From: Akkermansia muciniphila
GTDB lineage: Bacteria > Verrucomicrobiota > Verrucomicrobiia > Limisphaerales > BJHT01
Assembly: GCA_945861535.1 (NCBI GenBank)
Contig: CAMAUZ010000064.1
Coordinates: 1 to 47,539, forward strand
DNA length: 47,539 nt
Reading direction: 5' to 3'
The stretch's first letter is position 1. The number at the start of each line of letters is the position of its first letter. Under the pieces are notes generated by a model. That model saw only the letters and a program-made list of their open reading frames with translations, was not told the DNA's origin and ran no database searches. Below, one piece after another: positions 40,330-47,539 of the stretch. A program made the position numbers and the translations under genes.

Positions 40330-41121
40330 TCAGGCTTGGACCGGTGCCGCCGCAGGCTGGGATGCGGGCGTGGCTTCGGCAACGGGTGCCGCTTCTTCGG
40401 TCTGCTCCATCTTTTTCGCGCGGCCGTATTTGGCCTGATACTCGGCCTTCGCCTGTGTCAACGCCTGGGTGACGGTGGCGAGAATGATGCGCACCGAGCG
40501 GATGGCGTCGTCGTTGCCGGCGATCGGGTAGTCGATCAGGTTCGGATCGCAGTTGGTGTCGGCGATGGCGGCGATGGGGATGTTCAGCCGGCGCGCCTCG
40601 GCGACCGCGTTGTGCTCGCGCTTGACGTCCACGATGAACATCGCGTCGGGCAGTTTGTCCATGTTGCGCACGCCATCCAGGTTCTTCACCAGGCGGGCGG
40701 CTTCGCGGCGAAGCGCGGCCTGCTCCTGCTTGACGTAGCCGTTGATGGAGCCGTCGGCTTCCATCGCTTCGATCTTCTTGAGGCTGTTGAGCGAGCGCTT
40801 GAGCGTGCCGAGGTTGGTCATCGTGCCGCCGAGCCAGCGTTCCGTGACGAACATCTGGCCACAGGCCTGCGCCGATTCCTTGACCGCCAACTGCGCCTGC
40901 TTTTTGGTGCCCACGAAGAGCACGGTGCCGCCCTTGGCGACAACCCCGGCGAGGAAGGTGCAGGCCGCGTCCAACTGCGGGACGGACTTGCTGAGGTCGA
41001 TGATGTGGATGCCGTTGCGGGACTCGAAGATGAAGGGCTTCATCTTGGGATTCCACCGCTTGGTCTGATGTCCGAAATGAACGCCTGCTTCGAGGAGTTC
41101 CTTGATGCCGATCGTGATCAT
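40330..41121 (-). CDS. 30S ribosomal protein S2
   Basis: A 263-residue S2. GIKELLEAGVHFGHQTKRWNPKMKPFIF near the start, LGGTMTNLGTLKRSL in the middle and IAAIADTNCDPNLIDYPIAGND later are conserved S2 stretches. The C-terminal tail (EEAAPVAEATPASQPAAAPV) is an Ala/Pro-rich extension. It is first of the rpsB-tsf operon. The ATG at 41121 fits the family; the open frame upstream is spurious. The 267-base gap to the next gene is expected to contain the promoter; it includes GATCCCG/CGGGAT-type inverted words but no recognisable regulatory RNA. Confidence 0.97.
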   Translation of the reverse strand: MITIGIKELLEAGVHFGHQTKRWNPKMKPFIFESRNGIHIIDLSKSVPQLDAACTFLAGVVAKGGTVLFVGTKKQAQLAVKESAQACGQMFVTERWLGGTMTNLGTLKRSLNSLKKIEAMEADGSINGYVKQEQAALRREAARLVKNLDGVRNMDKLPDAMFIVDVKREHNAVAEARRLNIPIAAIADTNCDPNLIDYPIAGNDDAIRSVRIILATVTQALTQAKAEYQAKYGRAKKMEQTEEAAPVAEATPASQPAAAPVQA

Positions 41122-41388
41122 GATTGCTTGATACTTCCAATGGTTGTCAGCGCGCCGGAACTCGTCCGGCGAACCATCCCGCGGAAGACGGGATTCCAGT
41201 TCAGTGTTGTTGTGGCCGGTCAGAATCACACGATCCCGACGCGTTACAGGCCGTTGGTCTCCTCCGTCAGTCAGCGACACTCGCTGCCGTTGCCCCGGCG
41301 AAAGAGCGCGGAAGCTAGCAGGCTCGCCCGGTGAGGCAATGGTTATTTCGCCCTGATTTGACGGGCGCGGGGGAGTGGAAGCCGGCAT

Positions 41389-42903
41389 TCACGGCGCGCC
41401 CAACCGCTGCAGCAGCGCATCGGCCCGCAGGTCAAAAATCTTCCGCCATTCCGGGGCCACGAGGCAGTCGCAGTCTTCCTGCGCGTAGCCGGTGTTCTTC
41501 CGCTGCGTCTCCGTGGGCAGGTAGAAGAGGTAGCCGTTGGTGTAGCCGGCCACGAAGGTGAACTTGCCCGGCGCGCGCCGCTTCACCGCGAGACCCAGTT
41601 CCACGGTCAGCTCGCCGGGGAACGTCACCATCACGAAGTCGCCGACGCGCACGCCGGCCATCTCGGTCTCCAGGGCGGCGTTCCCGGCGGCGACGGCCTC
41701 GGCGTGGTGGCGCTTGAGCAATGCGAGGTTCACCTGCAAGTGCGTGAGCCGCTCCATCGCCTGGAGGTTTTGCAGGTAGGCTTCGAGGTTCGCGCGGTTC
41801 TCGGCATCGAGTTTCGCCAGGGCATCGCGGCCCAGCGCCTGCTCGTGGAGGTAGCCGTAGCTGTGATAGCCGGGAAAGTCGGGCGCGAGTTTGTGCTGGA
41901 GGAAGAGCGGGAGAAACGCCTTGAAGTTCAGACTCGTGCCGCGAAACGACTTCAGCAGTCGCGCCTGCTCGCTCTCGATGGTTGCGATACGTCGCTCGTA
42001 GTCCGCCGCACGCGGCAGCGACACCGCCTCGCGCACGACGCGCAGCGGGCTGGCGTCGCCGGTTTGGATGCCGCGCGCCGCCCGCAGCGCGCTCAGGCCG
42101 AGCAGGTTTCCGTAAGCCTCCGCGTCGTGTGGATGCTGCGTGGCTTTGTAGAGCGATGGGTTGATGTCGCCCGCGCAACCCTGCACGAAAAACGCCAGCA
42201 CGCCCTCGCCCAAATTTTCCTCGATGACCTTGGAGGCGAAGCCGGGGAAATCCGCCGTGTTCCCGCCGGCCGGCACGCCGTGGATGGGATGACAGGCAAA
42301 GTTGTAAACCAGCGCGAAGGGCCGTCCGTCTGCGCGGTCGAGGCGCAGCAGGCCAATCTCCGCGTCCACGGGGCCGATGCCCGCCACGTCCTCGTCGCGC
42401 GGCGTCGCGTAGGCGCGCCGGAGGTCCAGTTCGCCGCCGTCCTTCAGCTTGAGCCGGCGGTTTTCCATGATGCGGTCCTCGCGCCCGCGGCCTGCACCCG
42501 CGCGCACGGGCACGAGATTTTTCACCGCCTCCTTCACCGCCTGGACCGTGAGTGCGTCGGTGTCCGCCCGCACGACGCTGTGACAATGGCTCGCGTTGAC
42601 CAGCACGCTCGCGGGCGGGATGCCCAGCTCCCGCTCCAATGCGGTGCGCACCTTGCCGAGGTAATCATTTCCGATGCGCCCGATGCCGCCGATGGCCACC
42701 GCATCCACCGTGACGAGCACGACCGTGGTGGCACCGTCCTTGAGCACCAGCGCCTTGACGTAGGAAGGGTCGTTCACCGGCCCCGCCGCGCGGTCCGTGA
42801 TGTCCACCCGCGCGACGCCAGCGAGGAGTTGGGCGGCGTGGCCGACCGTCGCAGCGAGGGGCAACAGGAGCAGCGTGAACAGCAGGAGCGGCGGGAATTT
42901 CAT
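41389..42903 (-). CDS. Neutral/alkaline ceramidase-like secreted hydrolase
   Basis: A 504-residue exported protein with a signal peptide (MKFPPLLLFTLLLLPLAATV, cut after GHA). It carries the N-terminal domain of the neutral/alkaline non-lysosomal ceramidase family: GVARVDITDRAAGP, NASHCHS and NFACHPIHGVP, which supply zinc-binding histidines. The nucleophile motif GDVSPN of true ceramidases corresponds to CAGDINPS here, so the active serine position is Asn, with the next serine two residues on. Substrate is therefore open; it may be a different amide or ester hydrolase. PVC-group genomes have many such paralogues. It is a single gene. Confidence 0.82.
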   Translation of the reverse strand: MKFPPLLLFTLLLLPLAATVGHAAQLLAGVARVDITDRAAGPVNDPSYVKALVLKDGATTVVLVTVDAVAIGGIGRIGNDYLGKVRTALERELGIPPASVLVNASHCHSVVRADTDALTVQAVKEAVKNLVPVRAGAGRGREDRIMENRRLKLKDGGELDLRRAYATPRDEDVAGIGPVDAEIGLLRLDRADGRPFALVYNFACHPIHGVPAGGNTADFPGFASKVIEENLGEGVLAFFVQGCAGDINPSLYKATQHPHDAEAYGNLLGLSALRAARGIQTGDASPLRVVREAVSLPRAADYERRIATIESEQARLLKSFRGTSLNFKAFLPLFLQHKLAPDFPGYHSYGYLHEQALGRDALAKLDAENRANLEAYLQNLQAMERLTHLQVNLALLKRHHAEAVAAGNAALETEMAGVRVGDFVMVTFPGELTVELGLAVKRRAPGKFTFVAGYTNGYLFYLPTETQRKNTGYAQEDCDCLVAPEWRKIFDLRADALLQRLGAP

Positions 42904-43191
42904 GCGGGAGGGACTGGTGGCAGGTCGCTTCGTTTCACGGTTTTCCGGGGCGAAGATGTGGGTCGGGGAAGCCCTCGCCCCGCGGACGAAAATCCCAGGC
43001 CGACGTCCGGAGAACTGAATTTCGAGCAGCAACCTCACCCCGCCTGGTCAAGTTCGAGTTGCAGCCGCAACACGAACTTGGCCATTCCATCGGCGGAGTT
43101 TTTTTGGAAGTGGTGATCACTGCGGAGCCGGGGAGGCGACTGCGAGGCGCGGGCAGAATGCTGGCATTGGTGTCCCATCGCTGTGGGGCCG

Positions 43192-43236
43192 CCAATTCTC
43201 TCACAGCCTGTGAGAGTTTTTGAAATCCAGTTCCGG
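43192..43236. repeat. CCAATTCTCTCACAGCCTGTGAGAG repeat, intergenic copy
   Basis: The palindrome CTCTCACAGCCTGTGAGAG followed by TTTTTGAAATCC and GTTCC. The same block occurs twice inside the DUF1016 gene (44146-44190 and, in part, 44206-44230). Confidence 0.82.
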
Positions 43237-43395
43237 CCGCAGCAACGACCGCCCGCAACGACCGCCCGCAACGACCGCCGCAAACAACCCGAAGGTCTCC
43301 CGTCACCCACCTTTTTGCGAGTCCGAAAAGACGGTCCGGGACTTTGCCCGCCCGCCACCGACCGCACGTTTCTACGGCCCGAACGCTGCGCGCCG
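43225..43395. repeat. Worn copy of the GGCCTTCAGGCCGC element family
   Basis: CGGCCGCAGCAACGACCG at the left, CCCGTCACCCACCTTTTTGC in the middle, and GACCGCACGTTTCTACGGCC at the right follow the order of the copy at 11188-11348, but the terminal GGAGCGCGGCC arms are eroded. An ACGACCGCCCGCA tandem is added near the left arm. The 517-base gap holds no gene. Confidence 0.6.
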
Positions 43396-43420
43396 CCCGC
43401 GCTGGCTCCATCGTCACTCC

Positions 43421-44524
43421 TCAGGGCAGCGCCTCGCGCATGGCGTCGGCGAGTTGTTTGGCGGTGGGCAGGCGGCCTTTGAATTTGGCCGGGAGGTGGT
43501 TCTTGAGTTCGTATTCGGCGACGCCAATGGGATTATTTTTGGTCTTCAAGGCGAACTCGACTTCGATGTCGTGTTTCTCGGCACACAGGATGATGCCGAT
43601 GGAGGGGCGGTCATCGACGGCGCGTTCGGTTGCGTTGAGGACATTGAGGTAGAAATCCATCTTGCCCGCGTGCTCGGGTTCGAAGCCGTTGAGTTTCAGA
43701 TCAAAGGCGACGAGGGCCTTGAGGAACCGGTGGTAGAACAGCAGGTCCACGAAGTATTCCTTGCCGCCGAGGGCGAGCCGGTACTGGCGGCCGACGAAGC
43801 AAAAGCCGTAGCCGAGTTCGAGGATGAACTGCTGGAGACGCTCGATGAGTTTGTCCTCCAGTTCGCGTTCCTTGAGCGCGCGACCAGCGCTGATGAACTC
43901 GAGGCTGTAGCGGCTCTTGAGCACTTCTTCGGCCTGTTCGGCAAAGTGCTCCGGTAGGGCCAGAGCGAAATTGTGGGTCTTCTTTTCTTTGACGGCACGC
44001 TCGAAGGCGCCGGCTTTGATCTGATTCAAGAGCACGCTGCGGGTCCATCCGAGCTGCCCGACGGCGCGCAGGTAGTAGAACCGGGCCGCGGGGTCGCGCA
44101 GCTTGGCCAGGTGATTCGCATGATGGCCCCACGGAACCCGCGCCACCAATTCTCTCACAGCCTGTGAGAGTTTTTGAAATCCGGTTCCCGCCCGCAGCCT
44201 GCCGCCCAATTCTCTCACAGCCTGTGAGAGAAATTCCGGCGTGGTGTGCGCCAGATAGAACTGCTTCATCCGCCACAAATTCGCCGAGGAAAAACCACTC
44301 ATGCCCGGAAAGGCCCGGCGCAGGTCGAACCCCATCCGTTCGATGACCCGATCACCCCAGGCGTGATCCTTCTGCTTCTCGACGATGCCGTGCCCGAGGT
44401 CCCAATACAGCAGGACGATGTCGTAGTTCACCACCCGCACCGCATGGAGACGGGCGGCGGCCACGCGCTCTTTCACGCTGGCGAGAAACGCGGGGTAATC
44501 CTTGGGAAGGCGGAAAGGTTTCAT
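43421..44524 (-). CDS. DUF1016/YhcG-type PDDEXK nuclease
   Basis: A 367-residue protein with an N-terminal helical DUF1016 domain (VVNYDIVLLYWDLGHGIVEK; SSANLWRMKQFYLAH) and a C-terminal PD-(D/E)XK nuclease domain. Catalytic features include FCFVGRQYRLALGGKEYFVD, LKALVAFDLKLNGFEPEHAGK and IGIILCAEK. The protein type is widespread near defence and restriction genes, with unclear role. Around residues 98-130 the sequence is duplicated: FLSQAVREL, then a Gly/Arg stretch, then KLSQAVREL, where relatives have one copy. The DNA there carries two CTCTCACAGCCTGTGAGAG palindromes in frame. The nuclease motifs are intact. It is a single gene, flanked by repeats on both sides. Confidence 0.85.
   Translation of the reverse strand: MKPFRLPKDYPAFLASVKERVAAARLHAVRVVNYDIVLLYWDLGHGIVEKQKDHAWGDRVIERMGFDLRRAFPGMSGFSSANLWRMKQFYLAHTTPEFLSQAVRELGGRLRAGTGFQKLSQAVRELVARVPWGHHANHLAKLRDPAARFYYLRAVGQLGWTRSVLLNQIKAGAFERAVKEKKTHNFALALPEHFAEQAEEVLKSRYSLEFISAGRALKERELEDKLIERLQQFILELGYGFCFVGRQYRLALGGKEYFVDLLFYHRFLKALVAFDLKLNGFEPEHAGKMDFYLNVLNATERAVDDRPSIGIILCAEKHDIEVEFALKTKNNPIGVAEYELKNHLPAKFKGRLPTAKQLADAMREALP
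44146..44230. repeat. Two CTCTCACAGCCTGTGAGAG palindromes inside the DUF1016 gene
   Basis: Two copies start at 44146 and 44206 (CCAATTCTCTCACAGCCTGT each). The first is followed by TTTTTGAAATCC as in the intergenic copy at 43192. Both stay in the reading frame and code for LSQAVREL. Confidence 0.85.
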
Positions 44525-44690
44525 GGTGGGAGGAGGGGACAGGTTGTTTGGTGCCGCACTCTAGCCAGACTTGGCTCGGCATTTCAACCTGCGGATGGCG
44601 GCCGGTTGTCCGCCGTCGTCCTCGCCGCCGCTTCGCCGCAACGATGCAGTCAGGACGAGAGGAGCGCGGCCTTCACAGACTGTGTGAAAA

Positions 44691-44767
44691 CGTAGCCGCC
44701 GACGTGAGGAGGCGGATGAAACCCACGAGAACTGCTGGAAAACCGCCTCCTCACCTCGGCGGCTACG
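44691..44767. repeat. CGTAGCCGCCGACGTGAGG hairpin element, complete copy 2
   Basis: CGTAGCCGCCGACGTGAGGA plus GGCGG at the left and CCGCCTCCTCACCTCGGCGG plus CTACG at the right. The loop (about 25 bases) differs from that at 2688-2759; the right arm has one change (CACCTC for CACGTC). It lies between the sulfatase and the DUF1016 gene. A partial GGAGCGCGGCCTTCACAGAC word precedes it at 44661. Confidence 0.88.
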
Positions 44768-44807
44768 TCTTCACATCAACTCGCACGGCCGCGCTCCGCG
44801 TGACTGG

Positions 44808-46628
44808 TCACGGCTTCAGCTTCGGCGATTTGCCGCCCTGGGTGATGTACTCGTCGCGGCTCAGGAAGCCATCCTTGTTGAGGTCCCATTTGTCGAAACG
44901 CTTGCCGGCGGCTTCGGCATCGGACTGACGGCTGGTGAATTCCTCGCGCGTGAGCTTGCCGGCCTTGGCCTTGTCGAGCCGGTCGAACTTCACGGCACGC
45001 TCTTCCGGCGTGCCGAAATCGCCGACGCCAGGTTTGGCGGCGGTCGCGGGAGCGGGCGTGGGTGTGCCGGTTGGTGCGGGTGCCGCCGCCAGAGTGGCCG
45101 CGATGGCGGCGGGCTTGCTCGCCGGCGCGTCGCCGAGGGCGGGCGGAAGATGTTTCGCCAGCGCGGCCATGACGAACTGATGCTCGGGCGTGGTGGCGAG
45201 GTTCACGGTTTCGTTCGGGTCGCTCCATTCATCATAGAACTCGGTGGCGACGATCTGGGTGCCGGCGCGCTCGCGCCAGAGCGTGAGACGGTAGCGTTCG
45301 TTGCGGAGGCTGTAGCCCATCACGGGGCCGCCGCCGGTTTTGCCCGAATTGCGCGGGTACTGACTGATGGCGACTTTGGTCGCGGGCGCTTCGGGATTCT
45401 CAATGAAAGGCTTCAGGCTCGTACCCGCGAGGCCGGTGGGAATCGGGAGGCCGCAGACATCGGCGAGCGTGGGATAGACATCCACGAACTCGACGGGCGC
45501 GTGACACTTCCGCCCGGCGGTCTGTTGCTGCGGCACGCTGATGAGCAACGGGGAGCGCGTGGCGATTTCAAAGTTCGTGTGCTTGTGCCAGAGGCCATGC
45601 TCGCCGAGCTGCCAGCCGTGGTCGCCCCAGAGGACGATGACGGTGTTGTCGGCGAGGCCTTCTTTGTCGAGCGCGTCGAGGAGGCGGCCAACCTGCGCGT
45701 CGATGTAGCTGATGCACGCGTAGTAGCCGTGCCGCAGCGTTTTGGCGAAGTCGGCGGGGATGGGGTTTTCCGCGGGCACGCCCTGGTAATTGTGCAGCTC
45801 GCTGTTGTTGTGCCCGGCAAAATCCGGCGCACCCGCCGGCAGTTTGTCAAAGGCGGGAACGGGAATCTGGTCGGGGTTGTACAGGTCCCAGTATTTCTTC
45901 GGCGCGACAAACGGCAGGTGCGGTTTCAGAAAACCGACGGCGAGAAAAAACGGCTGGCCCTTCGCCTTCAAATCGTGGAGCCGCTTCACGGCCTCGGCCG
46001 CGGTGGCGCCGTCGGGCAGTTGGTCATCGGTCTTCGGGCTGACCTCGAACGCGCCGCCGGCCTTGCCTTTCTTCCCGTTCTTCCGGTCCTCGGGTTTGTC
46101 GTTGTCATCGGGCGAGGCGCCCTTGGTGTATTCCTCCACGGTGGTGGGGTGTTTGGTCACGATCTGCTTGGTGTAGTCGGTCAGATCGGTGTCCACGGAT
46201 TTGCCCTGCGGATACCAGTGCGGCTCGTTCCACGAGCGACCGTCCTCAAAGCCCTTGTGGTAAATCTTGCTCAACCCCGCGCAGTGATAGCCGTTCATTT
46301 TGAAATGCTGCGGCAGCGTGATCACGTCGGGCAGCGCGACGCGGAAATGCGTTTCCAAATCCCACACGCGCGTCGCATCCGGTCGCCGGCCGGTGAGCAA
46401 CGACGTGCGCGACGGGCTGCACACGGCCTGCTGACAGTAGGCGTAATTGAAAACCGTGCCGCGCGCGGCCAGCCGGTCGATGTGCGGCGTGCGAACAATC
46501 TGGTTGCCGTAGCAGCCCAACTCGGGCCGCAGGTCATCGACGGCGATGAAGAGGACGTTGGGTTTGTTCGCGGCGTGCAGCGCGGTGAGCGACAACAGGA
46601 CCGTGGCGAGGCTAAGGAGGACTTTCAT
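44808..46628 (-). CDS. Secreted sulfatase with C-terminal EF-hand segment
   Basis: A 606-residue exported enzyme. A signal peptide MKVLLSLATVLLSLTALHA precedes the metal-site residues AVDDLRPELG (D31, D32). The formylglycine motif CSPSRTSLLTGRRP has Cys70, to be oxidised by a maturation enzyme. GDHGWQLGEHGLWHKH provides further metal ligands. DVITLPQHFKMNGY and YACISYIDAQVGRLLDAL match the iduronate-2-sulfatase/choline-sulfatase-like branch. After about residue 520 an Ala/Pro-rich linker leads to two EF-hand-like stretches, one weak (FDRLDKAKAGKLTREEF) and one canonical (WDLNKDGFLSRDEY). Substrates are likely sulfated sugars or glycans. The ATG at 46628 gives a proper signal peptide. No maturase is nearby. 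Confidence 0.9.
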   Translation of the reverse strand: MKVLLSLATVLLSLTALHAANKPNVLFIAVDDLRPELGCYGNQIVRTPHIDRLAARGTVFNYAYCQQAVCSPSRTSLLTGRRPDATRVWDLETHFRVALPDVITLPQHFKMNGYHCAGLSKIYHKGFEDGRSWNEPHWYPQGKSVDTDLTDYTKQIVTKHPTTVEEYTKGASPDDNDKPEDRKNGKKGKAGGAFEVSPKTDDQLPDGATAAEAVKRLHDLKAKGQPFFLAVGFLKPHLPFVAPKKYWDLYNPDQIPVPAFDKLPAGAPDFAGHNNSELHNYQGVPAENPIPADFAKTLRHGYYACISYIDAQVGRLLDALDKEGLADNTVIVLWGDHGWQLGEHGLWHKHTNFEIATRSPLLISVPQQQTAGRKCHAPVEFVDVYPTLADVCGLPIPTGLAGTSLKPFIENPEAPATKVAISQYPRNSGKTGGGPVMGYSLRNERYRLTLWRERAGTQIVATEFYDEWSDPNETVNLATTPEHQFVMAALAKHLPPALGDAPASKPAAIAATLAAAPAPTGTPTPAPATAAKPGVGDFGTPEERAVKFDRLDKAKAGKLTREEFTSRQSDAEAAGKRFDKWDLNKDGFLSRDEYITQGGKSPKLKP

Positions 46629-46740
46629 AATTTGGCGCAGGATACGATCAATGTGCGACAGATTCCAATATCGCTGAGGAACCAAATGCTTTTTGTGCTA
46701 CAACCCTGCAACATTCTCGCGCGCCGCGAGGATTTTTCCC

Positions 46741-46869
46741 GGAGCGCGGCTGCGTGCGCGGAGCACCAGCCGCAGCAGGTTGACCGCACGGGAAGCGTCT
46801 GATTTCTACGGGCACCCACGATGTTTCGGGGCTGCTGCGGCTGGTCCTCGGCGGACACAGCCGCGCTCC
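46741..46869. repeat. GGAGCGCGGCTG...CAGCCGCGCTCC palindromic element, copy 2
   Basis: GGAGCGCGGCTGCGTGCGCG at the left, inner CCAGCCGCAGCAG / CTGCTGCGGCTGG, and GACACAGCCGCGCTCC at the right. The right half is nearly identical to copy 1 at 6133-6260. Confidence 0.85.
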
Positions 46870-47142
46870 GCCGGCTGCGGCTCCGCCGCCCTGTGTTCTG
46901 CCAAACCATAAGGACTTCACTTCACAACGGAGCTGTCCGGCACCGGCGGCAGCGGCGGCGACGCGCAACGCTCTGCGCCGCCGGAAAAGAGCTGAAAAAA
47001 TCGCCGGATTACGCGCCTCTGGAAACCAACCTGGCATCATTTCATCCACAACACCGGTTGGGTGATGCCGAGGTTGCGTTGCGCTTCGGGATCGGTCGGA
47101 TCGGTGAGGAGTCTTAGCCGTAACTATGCAGTCAGCGCGGAA

Positions 47143-47305
47143 GGAGCGCGGCCTTCAGGCCGCAGAAACGTCCGCCCGCAGCGACCGTTTCAATCCAGCT
47201 GAGCGCGTATCAGCACTCACTATTTGGTGAGTCTCAAAAAGGTGGCTTGAAAACTCGCCCGCCCCAGACAAGACGCACGCTTCTGCGGCCTGAAGGCCGC
47301 GCTCC
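47143..47305. repeat. GGAGCGCGGCCTTCAGGCCG palindromic element, copy 3
   Basis: The left arm GGAGCGCGGCCTTCAGGCCG continues CAGAAACGTCCGCC. The middle has CACTATTTGGTGAGTCTC, and the right end is TTCTGCGGCCTGAAGGCCGC then GCTCC. It matches copy 1 at 11188-11348 in arm sequence and length. The gap 46870-47142 between this element and the previous one holds no visible gene. Confidence 0.9.
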
Positions 47306-47329
47306 GGGGGCCGCAAGCTGCGCCCGTGA

Positions 47330-47539
47330 CTACTGGCGGAGGAGGCGGAAGTAGGCGCGGTTGCCGCTGAAGGGCAGGGCGAGACCGCCCAGGCCTTCGG
47401 ACTCGGGCAGGGTCGTCCAGCCGGCCGCGTCGAGGGTGGCGCTGGTGTTGCGCTGCACCTTCACGCCGGTGGCGGAGGGCCAGACGAGGTGGAACTCGCC
47501 CGCGTGCAGCGAGAAGTGGGTGAAGGGCTTGACCGGGCC
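47330..47539 (-). CDS. C-terminal end of a secreted/cell-surface protein (partial)
   Basis: Read from the window edge on the minus strand, 69 codons stay open to a TAG at 47330-47332. The peptide runs GPVKPFTHFSLHAGEFHLVW, then PSATGVKVQRNTSATLDAAG, then WTTLPESEG and ends LPFSGNRAYFRLLRQ. The ending with a GNRAYFRL strand is common at the C-termini of large exported verrucomicrobial proteins and precedes the stop directly. The rest of the gene lies beyond the window, so the overall product cannot be named. Confidence 0.6.
   Translation of the reverse strand, partial: GPVKPFTHFSLHAGEFHLVWPSATGVKVQRNTSATLDAAGWTTLPESEGLGGLALPFSGNRAYFRLLRQ

Noticed and set aside
11188-47305. CRISPR array from repeated units
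   Set aside because: The repeats are far apart, palindromic and of unequal spacing; there are no regular spacers and no cas genes.

Overview
The window reads as GC-rich chromosomal DNA from a member of the Verrucomicrobiota (PVC group). I infer this from gene types, since no rRNA or other taxonomic marker is present. The pointers are an H-X9-DG prepilin-type protein, a small planctomycete/verrucomicrobial-type c-type cytochrome, a very large PQQ-like beta-propeller protein with an internal methyltransferase-like domain, a sulfatase and a ceramidase-like hydrolase, plus very many palindromic repeats between genes. Shine-Dalgarno sequences are weak or absent at most starts.

Layout. 1-9 kb: a YaeQ-family protein, an MFS permease, a ResB/CcsA cytochrome c maturation pair, a lipoprotein with a duplicated domain, and a phospholipase D/cardiolipin synthase-like enzyme. 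9-19.5 kb: about 1.1 kb of repeats with no gene, the prepilin-like protein, a large Ski2-like helicase carrying repeat DNA inside its reading frame, a CPBP protease, the PQQ/methyltransferase protein, and a monohaem cytochrome ending in a clear terminator. 20-36.7 kb: a nitrate assimilation supercluster, all on the minus strand. 37-39 kb: RbsD and a YqjD/YqjE/YqjK-like trio. 39.4-41.1 kb: rpsB-tsf. 41.4-47.5 kb: the ceramidase-like protein, a DUF1016/YhcG-type nuclease, a sulfatase with a C-terminal EF-hand, and the 3' end of a secreted protein cut by the window edge.

In transcription order the nitrate cluster runs: NNP nitrate transporter, PP2C-phosphatase/Ser-Thr-kinase fusion, NarI-like b-type cytochrome, molybdopterin nitrate reductase, four-cluster ferredoxin, disulfide-type Rieske protein, NirB, NirD, DUF4202 protein, CysJ-like diflavin reductase, NirA-like sirohaem reductase. 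Together they would import nitrate, reduce it to nitrite and then to ammonium, with two separate sirohaem enzymes and a membrane electron-transfer module that classical assimilatory systems lack. A VapBC toxin-antitoxin pair, an internally shortened ParD-like gene and several repeat elements sit inside the cluster.

The other striking feature is the repeats. I count at least a dozen families and more than 25 copies, most with inverted-repeat ends (often GGAGCGCGG...CCGCGCTCC or GTAGC...GCTAC) and nested hairpins. They occupy most intergenic spaces. They have also entered at least four genes without breaking the frame: the helicase, the DUF1016 nuclease, the NirA-like reductase and the NarI-like cytochrome.
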